DNA of 10,658 nucleotides from Myxococcales bacterium (GTDB lineage: Bacteria > Myxococcota_A > UBA9042 > PHBI01 > JAAZYN01), in contig JAAZYN010000071.1 of assembly GCA_014239625.1 (NCBI GenBank), forward strand, positions 1-10,658, in the 5' to 3' direction. A model generated the notes under the pieces. The model was not told the DNA's origin and made no database searches. It saw only the letters and a list, made by a program, of their open reading frames with translations. The stretch's first letter is position 1, and each line of letters opens with the position of its first letter. Shown here in pieces: positions 5,137-10,658 of the stretch. The position numbers and the translations under genes were made by a program.

Positions 5137-6714
5137 ATGAAGCACTACGCTTTCCAGCCCAGGGGCCAGGACGTGGAGCTCGCCGCCGACTATGTGGTCG
5201 TCGGGAGCGGCGCCGGGGGCGCCTCGGTAGCGGTCGGGCTCGCTCGGCTCGGGGCCGACGTGGTCATCGTCGAGGCGGGACCGTGGCGGGATCCCCAGGA
5301 CTACCCGACGACCACCTACGGAGCGATGCGCGACATGTTCGACGACTTCGGCGTGGGCGTGGCTGTGGGGCGCTCCGCCATGCCCATCGTCCAGGCTCGA
5401 GTGGTGGGCGGAACGACGGTCATCAACTCCGCGATCGTCGTGCGAACTCCGGGCGACGTGTTCCGGGACTGGCAGCGCGACCATGGGATCGGCGGCGACG
5501 CCATGGCGGACGCGGTCTGGCGCGCGCAAGACATCGTCGAACGCGACATTCACGTGTCAAAGGTCCCCCGGAAGACCTGGGGACGGACCAACGCGCTGGC
5601 GGACAAGGGCTCGAAATCGCTAGGCTATCACGACCACGACATGCACCGGAACGTGAAAAACTGTGCCGGACACGGGCAATGCCTGCAGGGATGCAGCGCG
5701 GGCCACAAGGAGAGCACCAACCTCAACTACGTCCCGGAGACGCTGCGGCTGGGCGGACGGCTGCTCAGCTGTGCGCCGGTGGCCAAAGTGATCCTCCAAG
5801 GGCGACGGGCGACGGGCGTCCGCGGTCGTTTCGTCCACCCGACCACCAAACGCAAGGGCGCCTCGTTTGCGGTGCGCGCGAAGAGAGCGGTGGTCGTGGC
5901 CTGCTCGACGACTCACAGCCCGACGCTGCTCGCGCGGTCCGGCCTGAAGTCGCACGCTCTCGGCAAGTATTTCCGGGCCCACCCGGGCACGGGCATCTTT
6001 GGCGTCTACGACGACCCGGTGGACCTCAACTCAGGGGCCACCCAGGGCTGGGCCAGCACCAAGTTCCGCGAGACCGACTCGATCAAGCTGGAGACCCTGT
6101 CCATCCCCCTGGAGCTCATCGCCAGCCGCCTGAGCGGGGCCGGACACCGGTTGATGGACCGACTGTCGGAGTACCGACACCTGGCGATGTGGGTCATGGC
6201 GGTGCGGGCCGAGGCCGTGGGCCGCGTGTGGGCGACTCCCTTTGGTAAGCCCTTGGTCACCTATTCGATGACCCGCCGGGACATGCACGCGCTGCGCACG
6301 GGCGCATACAAGATCGCCAAAATGCACGTCGCCGCTGGAGCCAAGAAGCTCGTCCCCGGCATCTATGGGATGCCCTACGAGATCCCCGCGAACAAGGTGG
6401 ACTCGATCCGCCACGCTCCCCTGACACCGTCGTCGTACACCGCCATCATGTCTCACATCTTCGGCGGCTGCGTCATGGGCGCCGATCCGCGGCGCTCTGT
6501 GGTGGATGGGGACGGGTGGGTGCACGGCTACGATGGCCTGATGGTCGCCGACGCTTCCGCGATCCCCAGCACCTTGGGGGTCAACCCCCAGCACACCCTG
6601 ATGGGCCTGGGCTTGGTGCGGGCCGAGCAGATCATGGGGGGGCAGCTGGAGATGCCGACCAAACGGGCGCGCGCTTCGAGGGTGAAGAAGAAGTCCCAGA
6701 AGAAGCCGGCCTGA
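5137..6714 (+). CDS. GMC-family FAD-dependent oxidoreductase (long-chain alcohol / sterol oxidase type)
   Basis: A 525-residue flavoprotein that would oxidise an alcohol to an aldehyde or ketone. The N-terminal FAD-binding fold is clear: YVVVGSGAGGASVAVGLARL with GSGAGG at 23-28 and the ribose-binding acidic residue in VIVEAG (42-47). GGTTVINSAI (91-100) is the first GMC signature. A cysteine cluster C-x5-C-x3-C (176, 182, 186) followed by GHKESTNLNYVP matches the long-chain-alcohol-oxidase branch. The C-terminal domain has SHIFGG with the likely catalytic His440 and GVNPQHT with Asn483. No signal peptide or Tat motif is seen. The protein ends in a lysine/arginine-rich tail (about 509-525). 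The start is the ATG at 5137, preceded by GGGG 6 nt upstream within the repeat. The upstream small gene is its probable partner, now 322 bp away. The substrate cannot be told; sterols and fatty alcohols are both possible. Confidence 0.9.
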   Translation: MKHYAFQPRGQDVELAADYVVVGSGAGGASVAVGLARLGADVVIVEAGPWRDPQDYPTTTYGAMRDMFDDFGVGVAVGRSAMPIVQARVVGGTTVINSAIVVRTPGDVFRDWQRDHGIGGDAMADAVWRAQDIVERDIHVSKVPRKTWGRTNALADKGSKSLGYHDHDMHRNVKNCAGHGQCLQGCSAGHKESTNLNYVPETLRLGGRLLSCAPVAKVILQGRRATGVRGRFVHPTTKRKGASFAVRAKRAVVVACSTTHSPTLLARSGLKSHALGKYFRAHPGTGIFGVYDDPVDLNSGATQGWASTKFRETDSIKLETLSIPLELIASRLSGAGHRLMDRLSEYRHLAMWVMAVRAEAVGRVWATPFGKPLVTYSMTRRDMHALRTGAYKIAKMHVAAGAKKLVPGIYGMPYEIPANKVDSIRHAPLTPSSYTAIMSHIFGGCVMGADPRRSVVDGDGWVHGYDGLMVADASAIPSTLGVNPQHTLMGLGLVRAEQIMGGQLEMPTKRARASRVKKKSQKKPA

Positions 6715-6784
6715 GCCGCCCGTCGCGCGGTCTCGCGGCGGCCTGGCTTGAGCCCACCGAGGCGTCAACCGATGGCTCCAGCGC
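6715..6784. terminator. Convergent gap with an imperfect GC hairpin
   Basis: The 70 bp between the convergent stops contain a GC-rich inverted repeat just after the GMC stop: GCCGC...CGCG on the left and CGCGGCGGC on the right (about 6716-6748), with a 4-nt bulge. No U-tract follows on either strand, so it is at best a weak or factor-dependent terminator. Confidence 0.3.
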
Positions 6785-7882
6785 TCAGGGATGACCGACT
6801 GAGAGCCACTCACCCACGTGACGGTAGACGTCGCGCCACGCGCTGCCTGCCATGAGCATATCCATGTGCCCGTAGTTGCGCGTGCTGCCGTGCCCCTTCC
6901 CTACCACGATGAAGTCGCGTTCGGGCGACCCCAGCGCGCGGTAACCGGCCTCCACAACCGATGGCGGCACCACCTTGTCGGTCTCACAGGCGATCACCCG
7001 GACGGGGTGGCGGACACGCGCCAAGGCGTCATCATAGCGCTCACCGGCGAGGCTGGTCATGTGCCCGTCCACGACCCAACCCATGAGCTGGCCCAAAAAT
7101 GTCCCGGGCATGTCCTCGACGGCGTGGTCTAGAAACAGGCGGCGCTCGTGCCGGCTCATGTTTCCGACCCGCGAATGCTGACGCCACATCACGAGGTGGC
7201 CGAGAGGGCCGCGCGTCTTGCTGATGGCGTCGAGCTTGAGCCCTGACACCCGATCGAGCAACGACCGCGCGCGCCGCGAGGGGCGCCTCAACAACGGTCG
7301 CCCGAAGGCAGGCAACATGTGCCCGAGCCCTGCCGGAGCTGACAGAGTCACCGCGCGGTCGATGGGAGCGTCGATGTGACGGCCCAGGTAGAGATAGGTC
7401 AACAGCCCGCCGAGGGAGTGGCCCACGAGATCGATCGCCTCCACGCCAGTCTCGGCGACGATCTGAGACACCGCGGCCGGAAGATCCACATCGAGCATGC
7501 GGTCAGCGTCCACCGGCGGGCGCAGCCGCGCCAGCAGATCCCGCGACGAGCGGCTCCCGCGAAACTCCAGCAACCAGACGTCGTGCCCATGGTCATTCAA
7601 GAAGCGCGGGAGATTTGCCTCGGGAGACAGGCCGAAGCCAAAGCGATTGGCCGCTACCCCGTGGAGTAGAAGCACCGGGCGCTTGCCGCGACAGCGACGA
7701 CGCGGCGGGCTCCGAAACAGACCCAAAGAGTAGCCGTCCGACGTCTCGAGCGCGTAACGCTGATAGCCCACAGGGCCTTCATTGCCCCGCAGCCCTGGGG
7801 CTGCTTCGACCAAGCGCAGGTTGCCGCCGCCGCTGTCTGCGGTGGGGTACAGTCGGTCGGCCGGGAGAGAAGAGATCACCAT
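6785..7882 (-). CDS. Alpha/beta-hydrolase, lipase-like
   Basis: A 365-residue alpha/beta-hydrolase. The oxyanion-hole HG is at 74-75 in VLLLHGVAAN, the nucleophile elbow GHSLGG at 154-159 with Ser156, a candidate catalytic Asp in ACETDKVVPP near 310, and a His in NYGHMDML near 345. The segment NLPRFLNDHGHDVWLLEFRGSRSSR resembles the corresponding part of gastric/lysosomal acid lipases and PhaC-like hydrolases, so an ester of a lipid or hydrophobic acyl chain is a fair guess at the substrate. There is no obvious signal peptide, and the first 40 residues are not conserved-looking. The ATG at 7882 has only a weak Shine-Dalgarno, but a TAGCGT lies 8 nt upstream. It is downstream of the histidine kinase on the same strand, with a terminator between them, so it is probably transcribed on its own. 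Confidence 0.87.
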   Translation of the reverse strand: MVISSLPADRLYPTADSGGGNLRLVEAAPGLRGNEGPVGYQRYALETSDGYSLGLFRSPPRRRCRGKRPVLLLHGVAANRFGFGLSPEANLPRFLNDHGHDVWLLEFRGSRSSRDLLARLRPPVDADRMLDVDLPAAVSQIVAETGVEAIDLVGHSLGGLLTYLYLGRHIDAPIDRAVTLSAPAGLGHMLPAFGRPLLRRPSRRARSLLDRVSGLKLDAISKTRGPLGHLVMWRQHSRVGNMSRHERRLFLDHAVEDMPGTFLGQLMGWVVDGHMTSLAGERYDDALARVRHPVRVIACETDKVVPPSVVEAGYRALGSPERDFIVVGKGHGSTRNYGHMDMLMAGSAWRDVYRHVGEWLSVGHP

Positions 7883-7890
7883 AGTGTTTC

Positions 7891-7913
7891 ACGCTACCCA
7901 GCCGCTTGGCTGG
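7891..7913 (-). promoter_or_regulatory. Hydrolase promoter candidate with perfect dyad
   Basis: On the minus strand TAGCGT (7896-7891) lies 8 nt before the ATG at 7882. One base upstream of it is a perfect inverted repeat, CCAGCC-AAGC-GGCTGG (7913-7898), filling the place of the -35/-10 spacer. This could be an operator. If transcription instead begins further upstream, it would be a leader hairpin. No recognisable -35 hexamer was found. Confidence 0.4.
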
Positions 7914-7957
7914 CGCTGGGGGCGCAGAAGATTCTTAGTCCGAACCCAGAGGCGCAA

Positions 7958-7990
7958 CAAAAAATTGCCTGCCGAGCGCTCGCTTGGCAG
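7958..7990 (-). terminator. Rho-independent terminator after the histidine kinase
   Basis: Read on the minus strand, a 9-bp stem with one A-C mismatch (CTGCCAAGC / GCTCGGCAG) closes a 4-nt loop and is followed four bases later by six T. It lies 48 bp past the kinase stop codon and separates the kinase from the hydrolase gene. The orientation fits the minus strand only. Confidence 0.6.
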
Positions 7991-8037
7991 CCCCCTATGG
8001 CGCCACGACCCTCACCGTAGGCGGCGACGCGGAGGCT

Positions 8038-9432
8038 TCAGCCGGGTAACCGTCCGGCCAGCGGGAGCTCGAACGCGAACACGGTCCCTCCCTCGGTGTT
8101 GGTGAAGCCGATCGTTCCGCCATGAGCGTCCACGATCGATTTGGCGATGAACAAACCCAGCCCGCTGCCCTGCGCCTTGCGGCTCGCCTGTTGCTCGGCC
8201 TGGGTAAACCGCTCGAAGATTCGGCCACGAAACTCGACAGGGATCCCAGGGCCTGAGTCCGCGACGGAGAAACGGGCCCGGACCGGGTCCAGCGTCAGCC
8301 CGACCCGCACCGCCGAGCCTGGTGGCGAAAACTTCGCGGCGTTGCCCAGGAGATTCGTCAGCACCTGCACCACGCGCGTCTCGTCCGCGAACAGTTTTAC
8401 CGCCGAGACAGCCTCGCTGGCCCCCCTGTCATCGATCTCAAAGACGACGCCGTGCCGCTCCTGCAAGCCGGCGCAGTCCTCGACCGTCCGGCGTACGACC
8501 GCGTGGGGGCATAGAACTTCGCGCTGAAGCTCCAAGCGGCCGGCGACCATCTTCTGGAGGTCCAGCAAATCGCTGACCTGTCGCAGCAGCCGGGCTGAGT
8601 TGCGGCGGGCGATGGTGAGCATCTGCTGAAGCCCCGTCGGGACCTCCCCACACACGCCGGAGCTGACCAGCTCCAGCGAGCCGATGATCGATGTCAGCGG
8701 CGTGCGCAGCTCATGGCTGACGACGCTGATGAAGTCGTCCTTCATCCCGTCCGCGCGAACGCGCTCGGTGATGTCTTCACGGATGAACAAGAGCATGACG
8801 TGGCCAGTAACTGGATCGGTCACCGCCCGGGCCGTCACCATGTGCCATGCACGACCCGCCAGGGTCGACGCGCGATAGCGGCCGCTGAACGCCTGATCGA
8901 GCATCACCTGATCGATGATCGGTTGGGCCGCCCCCGGATGGAGGAACGTCGCCGTCAACGGGACGTCTGCACCGAAGCCCAGCTCCATCGCGGGGTTGGC
9001 GAACAGCGCGTTGCCCTCGAGGTCGTAGAGCCCGATCATGACCCGAGTATGCCGTAGCGCCTCCACGGCACGCTGGTCGCGCTCTTCGTGAGCGCTGCTG
9101 CGTTCGGCGATGACCTCGATGAGCATCGCCTCATGCCCATCGTCGAGCGTCCACGGTGACACCTTCATCGTCACCTGAGTCGGCTCCCCGTCTGGGAAGA
9201 GCGTGTAGGAAAACTCAGCGCGCTCGCCGGCGCCGACGCGCCGCTGCAGCACCTCGAGCTGGCGCCGGGCGCCTTCGCTCAGAGGCCGAAACTCTCTGGC
9301 GATGAGCGCCTCGAGGCTGTCTGCGTTCCAGAAACGAACTGCGGCGGCGTTCGCCCAAATCACCCCGACGCGAGCGAAGTCATGGAGCCAGATAGGCGTC
9401 TCGAGTTGGTCGAGTATTCGAATAGGGTCCAC
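8038..9432 (-). CDS. Cytoplasmic PAS-domain sensor histidine kinase
   Basis: A 464-residue kinase without membrane segments. Two PAS-like sensor regions are visible, at about 1-110 (LETPIWLHDFARVGVIWANAA) and 120-225 (MIGLYDLEGNALFANPA, ending in the PAC-like FIREDITER). The HisKA H-box is FISVVSHELRTPL, with the phospho-acceptor His240. The HATPase_c domain follows, with the N-box NLLGNAAKF (Asn364), G1 box ADSGPGIP (391-398) and G2 box GSGLGL (422-427). All catalytic motifs are intact, so it should autophosphorylate. No response regulator lies in the window, so it is an orphan kinase whose partner is elsewhere. The start is a GTG at 9432; there is no in-frame ATG nearby upstream of the first PAS, and the leader has only a weak Shine-Dalgarno. 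It is divergent from the nuclease-family gene. Confidence 0.93.
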   Translation of the reverse strand: MDPIRILDQLETPIWLHDFARVGVIWANAAAVRFWNADSLEALIAREFRPLSEGARRQLEVLQRRVGAGERAEFSYTLFPDGEPTQVTMKVSPWTLDDGHEAMLIEVIAERSSAHEERDQRAVEALRHTRVMIGLYDLEGNALFANPAMELGFGADVPLTATFLHPGAAQPIIDQVMLDQAFSGRYRASTLAGRAWHMVTARAVTDPVTGHVMLLFIREDITERVRADGMKDDFISVVSHELRTPLTSIIGSLELVSSGVCGEVPTGLQQMLTIARRNSARLLRQVSDLLDLQKMVAGRLELQREVLCPHAVVRRTVEDCAGLQERHGVVFEIDDRGASEAVSAVKLFADETRVVQVLTNLLGNAAKFSPPGSAVRVGLTLDPVRARFSVADSGPGIPVEFRGRIFERFTQAEQQASRKAQGSGLGLFIAKSIVDAHGGTIGFTNTEGGTVFAFELPLAGRLPG

Positions 9433-9513
9433 AGTTTCAGCGTTTCAGTTACATTGACGCGCTCCAGACATCGTCGCCGCGACGGGTGGCCCCAGAGAGG
9501 AGAGCCGCTGCAC

Positions 9514-9519
9514 TATAAT
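9514..9519 (+). promoter_or_regulatory. Consensus -10 box TATAAT
   Basis: A perfect TATAAT stands 50 nt before the GTG start at 9570, in otherwise GC-rich sequence. No TTGACA-like hexamer is at the 17-bp position; a TTGACG at 9454-9459 is too far upstream. The predicted leader would be about 40 nt and includes the AGAGG ribosome site. Confidence 0.5.
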
Positions 9520-9569
9520 GCACGGACCGACGGTGCCTCATCGCGCCCTCGAGTCACAAAGAGGTTCCC

Positions 9570-10355
9570 GTGACCGCGACCGCTCTGCACATCGTAACCT
9601 GGAATGTACTCGCCGACGCCTACATCGCCAAGCACGACTCCTACGGCGGCTGCGCTCCCCGGGACCTGGAGCCGGCGTCGCGCCAACGGCGCCTCTGCGC
9701 GTCACTTTCGAGCCTCGGAGCGGACGTCTACTGCCTCCAGGAGGTCGACCCAGCGGCCCATCTCGCGTTCGCGGCCGCCCTCCCCGATCACCGTGGCTGG
9801 CACCTGCCGAAGGGGCGAAGCAAGCCCGACGGCTGCTCGACCTTCGCCAAACGCTGTTGGCCCGCGCTCGACGTCGCGGAGATGTCGTACGACGACGACA
9901 CCGGCTGTGTCGCGCTGACCCTCACGCTGCGATGGGGAGAGGCGTCGGTGGCGATCACCAACACGCACCTGAAGTGGAGCTCGCCCGAGACCGCGCCGTC
10001 GAGACACCGCGGATATCGTCAAGCCGAGCAGCTCTTGGCCGATCCGCCGAGGGCCGACGCGTGGATCGTCTGCGGCGACCTCAACGCCGAGCCGAGCTCC
10101 GCGGTGCTCGATCGCTTTCGACGAGCTGGCCTGCGGAGCGTGCACGCGGAGACGGCGTTCACCTGCAACGCCGGGGGGCGTCCGCGGAAGATCGACTTCA
10201 CGTTGTGCGACGGCGCGCTGAACGCTGTAGAGACGCCTGCGCCGATGCGGTTGAACCCCGTCACTCCGCTGCCAACCGCAGGTTGTCCGTCAGACCACCT
10301 TCCGGTGGAGACCGCGTTTGAGTACTTGCGCATCGGAGCGTCCCCCGATACTTAG
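9570..10355 (+). CDS. Endonuclease/exonuclease/phosphatase-family protein
   Basis: A 261-residue member of the Mg-dependent EEP superfamily (DNase I, ExoIII, sphingomyelinase, CCR4/Angel-type deadenylases). The full active-site set is visible: Asn12 in TWNVLADAY, Glu58 in LQEVD, His133 in TNTHLKW, Asp170 and Asn172 in CGDLNAEP, Asp209 in KIDF, and Asp242-His243 in PSDHLPV. TWNVLADAY is closest to the CCR4/nocturnin/Angel branch, so a phosphodiester or nucleotide substrate is likely, but the substrate cannot be fixed. No signal peptide is seen. The start is the GTG at 9570, with AGAGG 5 nt upstream; the protein then begins five residues before the first conserved strand. The next gene starts 5 bp after its stop, indicating an operon. 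Confidence 0.9.
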   Translation: MTATALHIVTWNVLADAYIAKHDSYGGCAPRDLEPASRQRRLCASLSSLGADVYCLQEVDPAAHLAFAAALPDHRGWHLPKGRSKPDGCSTFAKRCWPALDVAEMSYDDDTGCVALTLTLRWGEASVAITNTHLKWSSPETAPSRHRGYRQAEQLLADPPRADAWIVCGDLNAEPSSAVLDRFRRAGLRSVHAETAFTCNAGGRPRKIDFTLCDGALNAVETPAPMRLNPVTPLPTAGCPSDHLPVETAFEYLRIGASPDT

Positions 10356-10360
10356 GCGAC

Positions 10361-10658
10361 ATGAGCATGGTCACTGTTGAATCGCGTGGGGAATCGACGC
10401 TCATCGCCTTCTACACCCAGATGGCGACGGAGCTGGACAAGATCGGCCGGGATATACTGAATTTCCTGGCGCGCTCCTTGATGGAGCGAGGCTGGTTACC
10501 GTCGGTGGGCAACGTGATGGAGCAGCTGTCAGATGACTACCCGGCTCAGCTGCTGCCGGAGATCATCGAAGATCTCAAGCGCCGTCGCCTCCTCAAGACC
10601 GACGATGAGGGTAAGCGGATCACACAGTTCCTTGGCTCATTGTCGCTGATCCGCACGC
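10361..10658 (+). CDS. Unidentified protein with winged-helix-like segment (partial)
   Basis: An ATG at 10361, 5 bp after the nuclease stop, opens a frame that stays open for 99 codons to the end of the window. TAGG about 4 nt upstream may serve as the ribosome site; a second ATG at 10367 is an alternative. The first 45 residues look like an amphipathic helical pair (LIAFYTQMATELDKIGRDIL). Residues 47-90 read like a winged helix: SVGNVMEQL, LLPEIIEDLKRRRLL, then a charged turn (TDDEGKRI) leading to a hydrophobic strand. The pattern slightly recalls the N-terminal helix-turn-helix of alkylmercury lyases, but no catalytic part is visible. The family is not recognised. Coupling to the nuclease-family gene is likely. 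Confidence 0.65.
   Translation, partial: MSMVTVESRGESTLIAFYTQMATELDKIGRDILNFLARSLMERGWLPSVGNVMEQLSDDYPAQLLPEIIEDLKRRRLLKTDDEGKRITQFLGSLSLIRT

Noticed and set aside
6031..6813. 260-codon minus-strand frame opposite the GMC gene
   Set aside because: Antisense shadow; no motif, while the GMC frame has conserved catalytic residues in this interval.
9434..9448. Two GTTTCAG direct repeats just upstream of the kinase start
   Set aside because: Two 7-bp copies with period 8 are too short to distinguish from chance or to assign to a regulator.
9454..9519. TTGACG (9454) as the -35 partner of TATAAT (9514)
   Set aside because: The 54-bp separation is far from the 16-19 bp needed.

Overview
This is a GC-rich bacterial window of single-copy chromosomal genes. 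The GC content, the cytoplasmic PAS histidine kinase and the gene mix (GlmU, UvrB, a stand-alone SufT, a GMC alcohol-oxidase pair) suggest a Gram-negative of the Myxococcota or a related deltaproteobacterial lineage. That placement is an inference with moderate to low confidence. No tRNA, rRNA, CRISPR array, phage gene or transposase gene was seen.

Layout, left to right. (1) Minus strand, 1-495: the N-terminal third of glmU (cell-wall UDP-GlcNAc synthesis), cut by the window edge, preceded by uvrB (553-2583), possibly co-transcribed. (2) Plus strand, 2786-3673: a multi-spanning membrane protein of the DUF1295 / steroid-5-alpha-reductase-like family, ending 2 bp from the convergent sufT. (3) Minus strand, 3676-4248: sufT, an Fe-S assembly protein with a good ribosome site and an AT-rich promoter flanked by a dyad. 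(4) Plus strand, 4419-6714: a two-gene unit encoding a small protein resembling the helical partner of GMC oxidases and a 525-aa GMC flavoprotein of the long-chain-alcohol-oxidase / cholesterol-oxidase type. They are separated by 322 bp consisting of two tandem 159-bp palindrome-ended elements. (5) Minus strand, 6785-9432: a PAS histidine kinase followed by a terminator, then an alpha/beta hydrolase with its own promoter-like region. (6) Plus strand, 9570 to the end: an endonuclease/exonuclease/phosphatase-family enzyme and, 5 bp later, the start of an unidentified gene with a winged-helix-like segment, cut by the window edge.

The most notable structure is the tandem repeat at 4814-5133. Each unit begins GTGCCCC and ends GGGGCAC, has longer imperfect inverted ends, and is flanked by TA (TA / CA / TA). 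The outer flanks read C-TA and TA-G, as expected for insertion into CTAG with TA duplication, the known target of IS630-type elements. Deleting the array and one TA restores a typical operon junction: GGGAG, 7 nt, then the GMC start codon, with the upstream stop codon touching that ATG. The sequence therefore looks like two non-autonomous MITE-like elements inserted exactly between a Shine-Dalgarno sequence and its start codon.

The window is a mosaic of short transcription units rather than one pathway. Only the GMC pair (same reaction), uvrB-glmU (possible operon) and the nuclease plus downstream gene (possible operon) are linked by layout. The membrane reductase-like protein, the GMC oxidase and the lipase-like hydrolase could all act on lipids, but nothing in the sequence ties them together.
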